Positions 33,651 to 45,500 of a DNA stretch of 64,000 bases are shown here, piece by piece (positions within the stretch are counted from its first letter, which is position 1; each line of letters starts with the position of its first letter). Below the pieces are notes generated by a model. It was given only the letters and a program-made list of their open reading frames with translations. It was not told where the DNA came from and did not search any database. The position numbers were made by a program, and so were the translations under genes. The DNA is from CAZUSO01 sp964622775 (lineage in GTDB: Bacteria > Bacteroidota > Bacteroidia > Chitinophagales > Chitinophagaceae): assembly GCA_964622775.1 (NCBI GenBank), contig CAZUSO010000001.1:90828-154827 (forward strand), in the 5' to 3' direction.

Positions 33651-34304
33651 ATGAAGAATAAAAAAACGACCATTGTCCTGATCTCTTTTTTCATTTTATT
33701 GGCTGCCGGATTTTCAATATGGGCTTACCCGCTGATTAAAAGCAGCCGTAAAACCAAGATTGGTTTTTTCGGTGATCCGGGTCATTCCATTCGCCCCTTT
33801 ACATTTGCCAACCAGAAGGGAGACAGCATCACTTTGCAAAATATGAAGGGCAGAATTGTGGTTGTGGAATATTTTTACTCCACCTGCAAGGGTATCTGTC
33901 CCACAATGAATGAAAATATGACTAAGGTTTATGAGGCTTTTCGTAATGACAATGATGTGCTGATCCTTTCTCATACGGTAGATCCTTTTCGGGATTCCGT
34001 TCAGGCACTACAGATCTATAGTCAGCAGTTCGGGGCGGATCCGGAACACTGGATGTTTCTTACCGGAGATAAAAAAGCCCTGTACGACCAGGCGCGCTAT
34101 AGCTATCTGATTACTGCCGTTGAAAATAAGGAAGTCCATATTGAAGATGATTTTATCCACGAAAAATATTTTGTGCTCATAGATAAACAAGGCCGCTTGC
34201 GCGCACATGAAAACAACGATGGCGAATTGTCCCTGTATGACGGTACGGATAAGGCATCGGTACAGCAGCTCATTGCGGATATTCGTGAATTAAAATTGGA
34301 ATAA
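33651..34304 (+). CDS. SCO1/SenC family copper chaperone
   Basis: 217 residues from the ATG at 33651, with an N-terminal membrane anchor (TTIVLISFFILLAAGFSIW) and a periplasmic thioredoxin-like SCO domain. The copper ligands are kept: both cysteines in STCKGICPTMNENM at about 86-99 and the histidine in DDFIHEKYFVLIDKQG at about 167-182. SHTVDPFRDS is the usual SCO motif between them. SCO proteins deliver copper to the CuA centre of cytochrome oxidase. The MazG-like gene begins 2 bp after its stop, so the pair is an operon. Confidence 0.9.
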   Translation: MKNKKTTIVLISFFILLAAGFSIWAYPLIKSSRKTKIGFFGDPGHSIRPFTFANQKGDSITLQNMKGRIVVVEYFYSTCKGICPTMNENMTKVYEAFRNDNDVLILSHTVDPFRDSVQALQIYSQQFGADPEHWMFLTGDKKALYDQARYSYLITAVENKEVHIEDDFIHEKYFVLIDKQGRLRAHENNDGELSLYDGTDKASVQQLIADIRELKLE

Positions 34305-34306
34305 TA

Positions 34307-34642
34307 ATGGAAGATCTCACGCTTGAAGCTGCACAACAACAGGTGGATGCCTGGATCCGCACAACGGGAGTTCGCTATTTCAATGAACTGACCAATCTGG
34401 GTATCCTCATGGAAGAAACGGGCGAGCTGGCCCGGCTTATGGTGCGCATTTACGGTGAGCAGTCCTTCAAAAACAGAGAAGGGGAATCCAGCCTGGCGGA
34501 TGAAATGGCGGATGTGCTTTGGGTGCTTTTATGTTTAGCCAATCAAACGGGCGTGAATCTCAACGAAGCGCTACAGCGTAATTTTGAAAAAAAGACAAGT
34601 CGTGATTTGCTGCGACATAAAAATAACGGAAAGCTCCGTTAA
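34307..34642 (+). CDS. MazG-like nucleotide pyrophosphohydrolase
   Basis: 111 residues, all alpha-helical, with the metal-binding EExxE ... ExxD pattern as LMEETGELARLMVRI at about 38-52 and LADEMADVLWVLLCLAN at about 64-80. Family members hydrolyse non-canonical or excess NTPs to NMP and pyrophosphate. It begins 2 bp after the SCO1 gene. Length suits a single MazG-like domain. The substrate is unknown. Confidence 0.87.
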   Translation: MEDLTLEAAQQQVDAWIRTTGVRYFNELTNLGILMEETGELARLMVRIYGEQSFKNREGESSLADEMADVLWVLLCLANQTGVNLNEALQRNFEKKTSRDLLRHKNNGKLR

Positions 34643-34819
34643 TATAAATATCCCCGGTGCAAACCGGCCGAGCAGGCGATATGGCAGAGACGGTTTTTTA
34701 TAATGATAAGGTAAATGCGATTTGTCTGTATTAGCAAACTCTATTATGTTGATTAGCATTCGTTTTTCTGTTGAATTTTGACTTTTTACTTAACAATAGA
34801 TACCATTCCGGTTACCGTT

Positions 34820-35227
34820 ATGCTTACCATGCGCAGTGTGCAGGTTAAAGGAGACCGTCATTTGTGGCTGTTGATGGATCGGGATCCGGTAAAGTATGCG
34901 GAGCAGATAACCGCGCTGGTGCTGGAAGCCTATTATACCACATATCAGCGGAAACTAAAAGTTCGTCCGGCATCGTTTATTATGGAAATATGGGGGCATA
35001 TTTATGCGGAATACTATACCTTACTCTGGAAGGACAGGTTGCGTACCCGGTGGATGGATAACATCGCATGCTTCGTCCGGAAAAAAACCGTAATGATTGA
35101 TATCGGCGAACGTACGGTTGACCGTAACCGCTGGTTTTGGGATTGGATAGCCTGGCTGAAACCGGTGTTGCCGGCGTTTCTTCCCAAAAATATTTCCCGA
35201 AAAAATATTTCCGGAAATATCCCTTAG
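34820..35227 (+). CDS. hypothetical protein
   Basis: 135 residues from the ATG at 34820 (a longer frame could begin with TTG at 34778, but GAATTTTG at 34773-34780 looks like the -7 element). I do not recognise the family. The protein is rich in Trp, Arg and Tyr: DRHLWLLMDRDPVKYAEQI, an aromatic centre (EIWGHIYAEYYTLLWKDRL), and WFWDWIAWLKPVLPAFLP near the end. It has no signal peptide; the C-terminal aromatic helix could be membrane-associated. Its TAG overlaps the stop of the convergent TMEM175 gene by two bases. Confidence 0.55.
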   Translation: MLTMRSVQVKGDRHLWLLMDRDPVKYAEQITALVLEAYYTTYQRKLKVRPASFIMEIWGHIYAEYYTLLWKDRLRTRWMDNIACFVRKKTVMIDIGERTVDRNRWFWDWIAWLKPVLPAFLPKNISRKNISGNIP

Positions 35228-35805
35228 TCTTCCTTCAGGTTTTTCTCTATTCTCTGGTCGGGAATAATCCACATAGCGGCTACAGATACATAACACAGGA
35301 TGCTGAGTCCCGTATGTACAAAGGCCAGCCCGATTCCCAACAGGTACATCACCATCGACAATTTGCCTTTAAAATCCTTGCCAACAGACTGTGCCAGCGT
35401 AGCGCTTTTGCCTTCTACCTGAATCATGGCGGCCTGTAGCAGGACGTAAGACGCTGCGGCCATCAGCAGTACAAAACCATAAAGCGCCATCGGGTACGGC
35501 TCGGAGTGATATTCACCCATCCATGCCGTGGTAAAAGGAATCAGTGACAGCCAGAACAGCAGCAGCAGGTTACACCATAGTACCTTACCGTTGATATGCT
35601 TTACGGAATGCAGCATGTGGTGATGATTGTTCCAGTATATGCCTACATAGATAAAGCTGAGCACATAGCTGAGAAACACCGGCAGAACGGGTTTCAGCGA
35701 AGCTAAGGTGGCGCCGCGTTCCGGTACTTTCAGCTCCAGCACCATGATGGTGATGATGATAGCCATTACGCCATCGCTGAATGCTTCCATTCGGTTTTTG
35801 GTCAT
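35224..35805 (-). CDS. TMEM175-family potassium channel (DUF1211)
   Basis: The start at 35805 (MTKNRMEAFSDGVMAIIIT) gives 193 residues. The RxxxFSDG motif in the first helix, followed by IMVLELKVP, is the signature of TMEM175-type proteins, whose bacterial members form tetrameric K+ channels. Five further hydrophobic segments follow (LPVFLSYVLSFIYVGIYW, LLLLFWLSLIPFTTAWM and others), with the family HHMLHSVKHINGKVLWCN between them. It is a monocistronic gene convergent with the hypothetical protein. Confidence 0.87.
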   Translation of the reverse strand: MTKNRMEAFSDGVMAIIITIMVLELKVPERGATLASLKPVLPVFLSYVLSFIYVGIYWNNHHHMLHSVKHINGKVLWCNLLLLFWLSLIPFTTAWMGEYHSEPYPMALYGFVLLMAAASYVLLQAAMIQVEGKSATLAQSVGKDFKGKLSMVMYLLGIGLAFVHTGLSILCYVSVAAMWIIPDQRIEKNLKED

Positions 35806-36141
35806 CGTTGTGATTTGTAAATGAAAAAATTCTTTACAAATATAAATGTTGGGATGCACCCATATCGTTCTTCAGGAAAAAATATATAGGATGAAAAGGA
35901 GGCCATATTGAATAGATTCCGTTTTAGCCTTGATGTTGAAAACACCGGCAAGAAAACACCATAGGCGATGTTCGATTAGACGGGAAATCGAAAATTCGTC
36001 ATGTGCTATTTTCCTGAATTGCCAATGCCGGTATTCTCTGTTAATAAAAGATGAAAATCTATCGCTTATCCTGATAGCAAAAAAAGAAGTTGCTGTTTTA
36101 GGCAACCTCGTGAAAAATGATTTTAGCGGTATCCCGATTTT
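35806..36141. other. gene-free stretch with one GGGTGCATCCC repeat copy
   Basis: About 335 bp between TMEM175 and rocD with no convincing gene. GGGATGCACCC at 35851-35861 is a reverse-strand copy of the short interspersed word also found near 49640, 53739 and 56741. A frame of 77 codons here (35872-36105, reverse) has no family-like features and is not accepted. Confidence 0.4.
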
Positions 36142-37377
36142 TTACAAACCAGACAGACTTTTCTCAATAATCTGAACACATTCCTGAATTTGCTCGCGGG
36201 TAATGATTAAAGGAGGAGCAAACCGGATGATGTCGCCATGTGTGGGCTTGGCCAGCAGACCGTTTTCCTTTAATTGCAGGCATAAATCCCAGGCTATATC
36301 CGAGCTGTTTTCATGCTGAATCACAATGGCGTTCAGCAACCCTTTACCCCGTATGGTTTTGATGTGCGGATGGTTCAGCATATTAAGGCTTTGGCGAAGG
36401 AAGGCGCCTTGTTCCGCCGCATTTTCCATCATATTTTCCGTTTTCAGCACCCGAAGCGCCGCCATGCTGACCGCACAGGCCAGAGGATTTCCGCCGTATG
36501 TGGAACCATGTTCTCCGGGTTTAATGGTCAGCATGATTTCATCATCGGCCAGAACGGCAGAAACAGGCATTGTGCCTCCGCTTAACGCTTTTCCCAGAAT
36601 GAGTATATCGGGGCGTACATTTTCATAATCGCAGGCCAGCATTTTTCCGGTGCGTGCCAGTCCGGTCTGGATTTCATCGGCAACAAACAGTACACCGGCA
36701 GCCTTGCACATCTCCCGGGCTTTGGCTAAATAGCCATCGTCCGGCACCATTACACCGGCTTCACCCTGTATGGGTTCTACAAGAAAGGCGGCAACATCTT
36801 TATCCTGCAGTGCCTGTTCCAGTGCGGCGATATCATTATAAGGAATGATTTCATATCCCGGCATAAAGGGACCGAAACCGCTTTTGGAGGTCGGGTCGGT
36901 ACTAAAGGAAATCACATTGAGGGTGCGTCCGTGAAAATTACCGGCAACCGTGATAATCTTTGCAGAGCCTTTGGGAATACCTTTGACATCATAAGCCCAG
37001 CGGCGCGCTAATTTCAGGGCAGTTTCTACTGCTTCCACCCCGGAATTCATGGGGAGCACCTTGTCATACCCGAAATAACCGGTGATGTATTCCTCAAATT
37101 CCCCTAAAAGGTTGTTATGAAAAGCACGGGAGGTCAGGGTAAGCTTTTGTGCCTGTTCCATAAAGGCAGCTATAATTTCAGGATGACAATGCCCCTGGTT
37201 CAATGCGGAGTAGCCCGACAGAAAATCATAATACCGTTTTCCGTCCACGTCCCATACATGTACGCCTTTTCCTTTTTCCAGCACCACCGGCAGGGGATGG
37301 TAGTTATGTGCTCCAAAGCGTTCCTCGCGGTCAATATAGATTTGTGAATTTGCGGATATTGTTGTTGTAGATTGCAT
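36142..37377 (-). CDS. rocD: ornithine aminotransferase
   Basis: PLP enzyme converting ornithine and 2-oxoglutarate to glutamate semialdehyde and glutamate. The 411 residues carry [21 protein letters not shown] near residue 40-60, [18 protein letters not shown] at about 105-122, [26 protein letters not shown] at about 230-242 with the catalytic lysine in [17 protein letters not shown] at about 261-277, and [12 protein letters not shown]. These are typical of RocD rather than ArgD. An exact -7 element lies just upstream. Confidence 0.93.
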   Translation of the reverse strand: MQSTTTISANSQIYIDREERFGAHNYHPLPVVLEKGKGVHVWDVDGKRYYDFLSGYSALNQGHCHPEIIAAFMEQAQKLTLTSRAFHNNLLGEFEEYITGYFGYDKVLPMNSGVEAVETALKLARRWAYDVKGIPKGSAKIITVAGNFHGRTLNVISFSTDPTSKSGFGPFMPGYEIIPYNDIAALEQALQDKDVAAFLVEPIQGEAGVMVPDDGYLAKAREMCKAAGVLFVADEIQTGLARTGKMLACDYENVRPDILILGKALSGGTMPVSAVLADDEIMLTIKPGEHGSTYGGNPLACAVSMAALRVLKTENMMENAAEQGAFLRQSLNMLNHPHIKTIRGKGLLNAIVIQHENSSDIAWDLCLQLKENGLLAKPTHGDIIRFAPPLIITREQIQECVQIIEKSLSGL

Positions 37378-37382
37378 ACGGG

Positions 37383-37390
37383 CAAAGTTA
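37383..37390 (-). promoter_or_regulatory. -7 promoter element of rocD (TAACTTTG)
   Basis: Read on the minus strand, CAAAGTTA is TAACTTTG, an exact TAnnTTTG, only 6 bp before the start codon. The transcript would be leaderless or nearly so. Confidence 0.55.
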
Positions 37391-37719
37391 AATTATTTAG
37401 GATATTAAATGCAGGATTAAAAAGCCGGCTTGCATTTTCGTACTGACCGCATACCCAATTGACATTTTGTACAGGAGTATTTTCGTTGAATTTGAGAATG
37501 GACCCCCCGGTATCTTCTAAAAATGCCAAATCCATTATCGATCATTGTAAAAATCACGACTACATGTTTCGCATTTTTAATGCGGACAAAACGAGTGTAA
37601 ACATTAAGATTGGCGTAAAAAAAGCGCTGGAAGGATGCTGCGTTAAAAAATTTTATAACAAAAGCATACAACAATAGCAGTTTTTTTATACTTTCATCGC
37701 TCAAAATGAACTTCCAACT
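37391..37719. other. gene-free stretch between rocD and the PorG-like gene
   Basis: About 330 bp. Overlapping short frames on both strands (for example 37459-37677, 72 codons) have no signal peptide, family pattern or plausible start context, so no gene is called. No hairpin or repeat is apparent. Confidence 0.35.
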
Positions 37720-38772
37720 ATGTGGAAACTAATACCAAGAACATTTTTTACCGGACTGACAGCACTGTTGCTGGTGTGTAATGCCAGACATAGCGAGGCA
37801 CAGGAGCATAAGTTATATTGGGGAAATCCTGACGTCCCGGTAGTGGAACAACGTGGCTTTTCACTGGGTGTGAACTTTGGCCTGGCCGACTTGTGGTCCG
37901 ATGTAGGTACCAAATCGCCCATTGATCACTATATGAATGATTATTTTGACGAAATACGCGGTATGGGCGGTATGTTTTTGCGTTATACTCAGGCGCCTGG
38001 ACTTTCGTTCCGGCTGGGTGTTAACTACGGATCGCTATACGCTACGGATGCCTGGAATGAAAAGAAAGCGCTGGAAGCCACCAATACCGAAGACGATTAT
38101 TTTCAAAGATACTTACGCAACCTGGATGTACGAACTAATATCTGGGAAGGTAACCTGATGCTGGAACTCAGCCCGATGCGCTTATTCAGCAACTGGGAAT
38201 TCAGCCGCTCCGCGAAAAGGAAATTTCAACCAGTTATTTTACTGGGTGTTTCGGCATTTCATTTCAATCCGCAGGGAAGAAGCGTAGATCTTAATACCGG
38301 CATTTCCAAATGGGTGGATTTACAGCCGCTGCATACCGAAGGAGAAAGCTATAGCTTTACCGGTGCGCCGGAAGGCTATCAGCTATGGTCTTACGCTGCA
38401 TTGGTTGGGCTGGGGTTTCGCGTGGAATTAGGCAGAGGCTTGGCTATCGGTGCAGAATACCAGCTTCGATATGCCTTTACGGACTATATTGATGATGTGA
38501 GCGGGAAATATATTGATCCGCTTGATCATGACATCGCTTATTTAGGTGAGCACGGTAAAGGAAATCTGGCTAAGAAAATGATGGATCGCTCCAATGAAAT
38601 CATTCCCGGATACCGGCATGAGAAAGGAGAATTCCGGGGCGACCCCAACAATAATGATATGTTCTCCACGGTTTCCGTTACGTTCTTCTGGCGTATCAAC
38701 AAACGGGATTACGGATGGTGGGACTGGTGGAATGGCAGCAGAGATAATTCCAAAGTATATAAACAACATTAG
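37720..38772 (+). CDS. PorG-like outer-membrane beta-barrel protein (DUF6089 type)
   Basis: 350 residues with a signal peptide (IPRTFFTGLTALLLVCN, cleavage near AQE). It is then an eight-strand-like barrel: FSLGVNFGLADLWSDVGTK, MFLRYTQAPGLSFRLGVNYG, PVILLGVSAFHFNPQGRSV and DLQPLHTEGESY, then YTD-type ending FTDYIDDVSGKYID. The FHFNPQG...W..LQPL.TEG pattern is typical of PorG/DUF6089 barrels, accessory T9SS outer-membrane proteins. It lies 800 bp upstream of sprA, on the same strand with ruvA between, supporting a T9SS role. Confidence 0.75.
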   Translation: MWKLIPRTFFTGLTALLLVCNARHSEAQEHKLYWGNPDVPVVEQRGFSLGVNFGLADLWSDVGTKSPIDHYMNDYFDEIRGMGGMFLRYTQAPGLSFRLGVNYGSLYATDAWNEKKALEATNTEDDYFQRYLRNLDVRTNIWEGNLMLELSPMRLFSNWEFSRSAKRKFQPVILLGVSAFHFNPQGRSVDLNTGISKWVDLQPLHTEGESYSFTGAPEGYQLWSYAALVGLGFRVELGRGLAIGAEYQLRYAFTDYIDDVSGKYIDPLDHDIAYLGEHGKGNLAKKMMDRSNEIIPGYRHEKGEFRGDPNNNDMFSTVSVTFFWRINKRDYGWWDWWNGSRDNSKVYKQH

Positions 38773-38932
38773 ATACGGAAAAGGTTGGACGCAGGTTCAG
38801 CCTTTTTTGCTGTTTATCTGTTGCATAATTACCGGCTACTCAGGTGGCGGAAAATATTGCTTTCGCCTTTAAATTGAATGACACCTTAATATTATCTGTT
38901 TAAATTGCAGGAATTATTTATTTTGCATTCTT

Positions 38933-39511
38933 ATGATTGGATATATTGAAGGGAAGCCGGTCGGCTTGTCTCCTTCGCTTACCTATATAGACATCGGCGG
39001 ATTAGGCTATGAAGTGAACATTACGCTGCATACTTATGAAGCCATCCGGGATAAAGCAACTTGCAGGCTGTTTACTCATTTGCAGATTCGGGAAGATGCC
39101 TGGACTTTATTTGGCTTTGCAACGGAAAAAGAAAAAGCGGCCTTTCAGCGGCTGATATCCGTTTCCGGCGTCGGTGCGGCTACCGCCCGCATCCTGTTGT
39201 CGTCTATCACTGCTGATGAGCTGGGCGGTATTATTGCAACAGGAGACAGCAAGGCATTGGAGCAGGTGAAGGGCATTGGCGCAAAAACAGCGCAGCGTAT
39301 TATTCTGGAGCTGAAAGGAAAATTAGTTTCCGAACCATCGGAAATAAGCGCCGTTTCGCACAATACCCAAACCAACGATGCGTTATATGCATTGCTGGGC
39401 CTGGGTATCGCTAAGCCGGCCGCAGAAGCCGCCCTGAAAAAATCCCTGGAGCAGCCTGGAGCAAACCAAAGCGTGGAAGCGCTGATAAAATCCGCATTGA
39501 AAAATCTGTAA
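38933..39511 (+). CDS. ruvA: Holliday junction branch-migration protein RuvA
   Basis: 192 residues in the standard order: an OB-fold (MIGYIEGKPVGLSPSLTYI), LFTHLQIREDAWTLFGFAT at about 44-62, two helix-hairpin-helix motifs (SVSGVGAATARILLSSI, VKGIGAKTAQRIILELKGK at about 105-123) and a C-terminal UBA-like RuvB-contact domain (DALYALLGLGIAKPAAEAAL). It tetramerises on four-way junctions and loads the RuvB motor. A -7-like TTATTTTG (38918-38925) lies 8 bp before the ATG. ruvB and ruvC are elsewhere. Confidence 0.94.
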   Translation: MIGYIEGKPVGLSPSLTYIDIGGLGYEVNITLHTYEAIRDKATCRLFTHLQIREDAWTLFGFATEKEKAAFQRLISVSGVGAATARILLSSITADELGGIIATGDSKALEQVKGIGAKTAQRIILELKGKLVSEPSEISAVSHNTQTNDALYALLGLGIAKPAAEAALKKSLEQPGANQSVEALIKSALKNL

Positions 39512-39567
39512 ATCATTCGTTTCATATCTTATTAAAAACAATTATTGTTCTGTAATAGTTTTCAGTA

Positions 39568-42500
39568 TTGGCAAAGAGAAGTACAAAGAAGTTAGGACTC
39601 AAGATCCCTGTTATCATTACCATTGTTTTTGCACTGGCAACTGCCGGAGCACATGATTATGACGTACCTTTTACTTATGATGATGACAATCCTGTGGACA
39701 GTTTACCTACCACTGATACCGACAGCCTGCATTTTCCTATTACCGACCAAAAATACCCTGATCCCGCAGGGAACGAAAATCAGCCTGCATCCATTGACCT
39801 GAATACGCCTTCCAATATTGAAAATACCATTGAATATGATCCCGGAGACAGCACCTATCATTTCCGGCAGCAGGTGGGCGGTCGCGATATAAAAGATCCC
39901 ACCTACCTGGACTACAGCGATTATCTCCATTATCGTTCCAAAAAAGACGAAGAAGCCTACTGGAAAGATAAAATGAGCACCTTAGATCTTTTCAGCCAGA
40001 AACCGCAGCTCCCCACCTTGTACAGGGAGGGTTTGTTTGACCGGCTTTTCGGCGGGAAATCTATTACGATTAAGCCACAGGGCAATCTGGATCTGACTTT
40101 TGGCGGCAGTTGGCAAAATATGAAAAACCCGACACTCCCCCAGCGCTCTCAGAAATATGGCATCTTCGATTTTGATATGCAGATGAATGTCAGTCTGCTG
40201 GCACAGATCGGCGACAAGGTGAAGCTGAACATCACTAATAATACAAAACCTTCTTTTGCCGAACAGCAGACCCGGAAATTAGAGTTTACGGGAAAAGAAG
40301 ATGAGATTATAAAAAAGATTGAACTGGGGAATGTGGAATTTCCGCTGCGTAGTACCCTGATGACCGGCCCACGTTCGCTTTTCGGCGCTAAAGCACAATT
40401 GCAGTTTGGCCGCTTATGGGTTACCGGTGTGATTTCCCAGCAGAACTCCCAGATGAAATCCATTACCGTGCAAAATGGCGGACAGACCCAGGATTTTGAA
40501 GTGCGTGCCGATAATTATGAAGAAAACAGGAACTTCCTGTTAGGCCAATATTTTTATCAGAATTATGACCGTGCTTTGGAAAATTTCCCGGTGATTAATT
40601 CCCAGATTCAGATTGATAAGATAGAAGTATGGATTACCAACCGCACCGGAGCTACCCAGGGCGTTCGTGATATCCTCGCCTTTATGGATCTGGGTGAAAA
40701 AACACCGTATCTGCCTACGCTGACCAATCCTTCAGGGTCTAATGTCCCGGATAATCGTTCCAACAGCCTGTATAATATGCTGCAACAGGGCGGTGCATCC
40801 CGGACACAAAGCACAGCAACGCAGGCTGTGCTGGGATTAGGTCTTACGGAAGGTCAGGATTTCCAGCGAAATACTATGCGTCAGCTCAGCCCTTCCGAAT
40901 TTACCTTTGAGCCCCGTTTAGGCTATATCTCGCTCAATACGCAGGTCAATACGGACGATGTGCTGGCCGTAGCTTACCGCTATACCTATAACGGAAAGAT
41001 ATATCAGGTAGGTGAGATGGCAGAAGACATGACCCCCGACAGCACCAATCAAAAGGTGATGTTCCTGAAATTGCTGAAAGGTATTTCTAATCGCCCCAGC
41101 CTGCCGATATGGCATTTGATGATGAAGAATATTTACGCTTTGGGCATTATGGGAATTTCCAATGAGGAGTTCCGGCTCAACGTATTTTATGAGGATCCGG
41201 GCGGCGGCGAAAAGCGCTATCTGCCGGAAGGTCCGCGGGCCGGAGAACCCATCATCAATCTTTTGAATTTAGATCGTTTGAACAGCCAGAATGATCCCGT
41301 ACCCGATGGTGTTTTTGATTATGTGGAAGGCATTACGATCAATGCCCAGCAAGGCAAAGTTATCTTTCCCGTATTAGAACCATTCGGCCGGGATCTGAAG
41401 CCGGCTTTGGGCGGCAACTCCCAGTTGGAACGGAAATATCTTTATCAGATCCTTTATGATTCTACCATTACGGTAGCGCGGCAGTTTCAGCAAAACAACC
41501 GTTATATAATTAAAGGCAGCGCCATGTCCTCAAGCGGCAGCGACATATACCTGGGCGGTTATAATATCCCGCAAGGCTCTGTCGTGGTGGTAGCCGGCGG
41601 CAGCCGGCTGGCTGAAAATGTGGACTATCAGGTGGATTACAGCCTGGGGCGGGTAAAAATTCTTAATCAGGGTATCCTGAGCTCCGGCATCCCGATAACG
41701 ATTCAGTTTGAAGACAATGCCGCATTTGGATTTGTACAGCAAAACTTCACCGGCCTCCGGCTGGATTATTATTTGAATGATAAATTATCACTGGGCGGAA
41801 CCTACATGCGGCTTACCGAACGGCCATTCACCAATAAGGTTTCGTTTGGAGATGACCCGATTAAAAATACGGTAGTGGGCGTTGACGGCAATTACCAGTC
41901 TGAGTTCCAGGCCATGACCCGATGGCTGGATAAGCTCCCTTTTTTCAGCAGCACGGCGCCTTCCATGATCTCGGGTTCCGCTGAAGTAGCCGGCATTTTT
42001 CCCGGCCATCATCAATTCATTAATATTCCAGGAGATGAAGGCGGAACTGTTTTTTTAGATGATTTTGAAGGAGCCGGAAGCTCTATTGATTTAAAATCAG
42101 GGACTCAGAACTGGAGCCTGGCCAGCACGCCGGCCAATGCCAAAGATGCCAATGGCAATGTCCTTTTCCCCGAAGCCATACTGAGCAATGATATCCGCTA
42201 TGGATTCAATCGTGCAAAATTAGCCTGGTACAATATAGAACCTACCTTAGTGGACGGCTCGGCAGGTACACCGGATAATGTAAAGGCCGATACCGCGCTA
42301 CAGGATTACTGGCGGCTGGTGCAGACTACCGAGGTTTTCCCGCAGAATACGCTCATTGCATATCAAAATTCTTTAAGCACCTTCGATTTAGGCTATTATC
42401 CTGCCGAGCGCGGGCCGTACAACTTTGACCTGAGCAGTATAGATCCTTCCACAGGAAGATTTACCAACCCCCGGCAAAGGTGGGGAGGCATTCAGCGGGC

Positions 42501-45500
42501 TATTGACAATAATACGGATTTCGAGGCCGGTAATGTGGAATATATCACCTTCTGGTTGCTGGATCCTTTTATTTATAATGATGCCAGCATGGGTGGCGAT
42601 CTTTATCTTAATCTGGGAAATGTATCAGAAGATGTGTTGAAAGATTCCCGGATGGCCTTTGAAAACGGAACAACTTATCCCAAAGATATCTCCAAATTAG
42701 ATAAAACCGACTGGGGTTATGTGCCGCGCTTTCAACAGCAGATCACTCGCGCTTTTGATAATGATCCTGAAGCGCGTCGTGTACAGGATGTCGGATATGA
42801 TGCTATGGATGATGATGAAGAAAAGGAACAGAATGCGCAATTCCTGTCCCAGGTAAGCGCCCTTCTTGGCGGTAATCCTAATGCGCTGGATCGCTTGCTT
42901 AACGATCCCGCATCGGATAATTTTCATCATTACCGTGGCTCCGATTATGATGACGAAGGCCTGAGCGTATTGGAGCGCTATAAAAACTTCAACAGTCCGC
43001 AGGGCAATTCCCCGGTAGCCGATCTCTCTCAGACTTTCACTTCGGTGGGAAGCGCTATCCCCGAATCGGAAGATATTAACAGGGACAATACCTTAAATGA
43101 ATTAGAAGCATATTACCAGTACCGGGTTAAGCTGGCACCGGATATGCCGGTAGGCAGCAATAATATTGTGGATAAAAGAATCATTCCGGTTCGGCTGATG
43201 AATGGCCGCACGCAGGATGAAACCTGGTATCAGTTTAAAATACCGATACGGGGTTATGATAATGTGGTTGGCGAGATCGGTGATTTCCGTTCCATTCGCT
43301 TTATGCGGATGTTCCTGACGGGTTTTGAAGATAGCGTGATCCTGCGTTTTGCCCAATTGCAGCTCGACCGGAATAACTGGCGTCGTTATCAGTTTTCTTT
43401 ACTGAATCCGGGAGAAAACATTCCGGAAGAAGATTTGCTCACCACCTCATTTAATGTAAATACGGTAAGCCTGGAACAAAACAGCTCCCGTGTACCGATT
43501 CCCTACGTAATGCCTCCGGGAATTGAGCGTCAGCAGCAAGCTATATCCAGCGGGCAAACGCAGCAATTAGATGAGCAGTCTTTGGCGCTACAGATATGCG
43601 GACTCAAAGACGGAGATTCCAGGGCGGTATTTAAGGATGTTGGCCGGTTTGATTTCCGCCAGTACAAACAATTGAAGATGTTTATCCATGCCGAGTCAGT
43701 GCCTAATGAGCTTCCGCTTAATAATGGCGATATCTATGCCTTTATCCGGATCGGCAGCGATTTTATCAATAATTATTATGAATATCAAATCCCGCTGACC
43801 ATTACCCAGGCGGGTACCAACAGCGCCGAGCTGATCTGGCCGGAACAGAACAGGCTGGATTTGTTGTTGCAGGATCTTATTGATTTGAAAACCCGCAGAA
43901 ATGATGCCAATCTCCCCTCCTATATTCCTTATTCCGGACAAAACGCATTGGGGAATACCATTGTAGTGGTAGGAAATCCTAACCTGGCTGATGTAAAAAA
44001 CATCATGATGGGGATCAAAAACCCGACAAAAACTACGCAAACCCCTACCGACAACGGACTGCCGGTTTGTACTGAAGTATGGTTTGATGAACTGCGGTTA
44101 ACCGGCCTGAATGAAAAGCCCGGATACGCTGCGGCCGGACAGATGAATATGCAACTGGCCGATTTGGGCAGTCTGCATATCGGCGGTAGCATGCATACCA
44201 TCGGATATGGTAATATTGATCAAAAAGTGAACGAGCGTTTCCGGGACAACTTCCTGCAATATGATATCAACACGAACCTGAATATGGGTAAACTGCTTCC
44301 GCGCTCCTGGGGCTTGCAATTGCCGCTGTTCTTTGGTTATACCCAAAACAGCAGCAATCCCGAATTTGATCCTTATGATAAAGATATTAAGCTCACAGAC
44401 AAAATCTCCAAATCCTCCGATCCTTCGGAAGTCCGGAAAGCCGCTCAGGATTTTACTTCTATTACGAGCTTCAGCCTTAATAATATCCGTTATACCGGAA
44501 ACCCGGAAGGAAAGGCTCCGAAAATACTGATGCCCTGGAGCCTGAAAAATTTTGATCTCAGTTATGCTTATAACCGTGCATTCAAACGCAATCCGCTGAT
44601 TGAAAGCGATCAGCTCATTACCCAGCACCTGGGGCTTGGATACAGCTACGATATCCGGAATTTTTCTTACGAACCTTTCAAGAGGATAATTAAATCAAAA
44701 TCGAAATGGTGGGGATTAATCAAGGATTTTAATATCAATCCTTTGCCCAGCAATCTTACTTTCCGCACAGATTTGAATAAGATTTTCGGGGAAACCAATG
44801 TGCGCAACATTGACGAGGGCAGCGACTACCAGATTCCGCCTTATTATTATAAAAACTTCACCTGGACCCGTACTTACATCCTGCGTTGGGAATTGACCCG
44901 TGCGCTGGCATTCAATTATCAGGCTACTAATGAATCCCGTATTGACGAACCTTATGGAAAGATTGATACCAGAGAAAAAAGAGACTCTTTGTGGGACAGC
45001 TTTTCGCGCCTGGGTCGTAATACATTCTTCACCCAGTCGCTGAATGCTACATATACCGTGCCGTTTAAAAAAATACCCCTTTTAGATTGGGTGAATACCA
45101 ATCTCACGTATAATTCAACCTATATGTGGACGGCATCATCCCTATTAGCCCAGTCGCAGGGCAATACGATTGCGAATACCCAGCTTAAACAGATCATTGG
45201 TGATCTGAATTTTGCCCTGCTCTACAACAAAAACCGCTGGTTGAAGGCCGTGAATACCGTTAGCCGGGCAACATTAAAGGACAGTGGGCGTCAGCTCAAC
45301 CTTAATTCAAAAGGCGGCGGCGCAAGTGTCAGAGGAGGAAAAGAACAACTTGCCACTGCCGGAAAAACCGCCACAGGAAGAGTGGCGGACGGAAGGGATG
45401 AAGATCATACCCGCGGAGAAGGCCGTGCCGGAGAAGGTGGAAAAGGAAATAATGATAAAAATGAAGGCGGCGGCGTTAAAAACGACCGGAACAATGAGGA

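Noticed and set aside
37459..37677. 72-codon frame between rocD and the PorG-like gene
   Set aside because: No start context, family features or codon bias; another frame of similar length overlaps it on the opposite strand.
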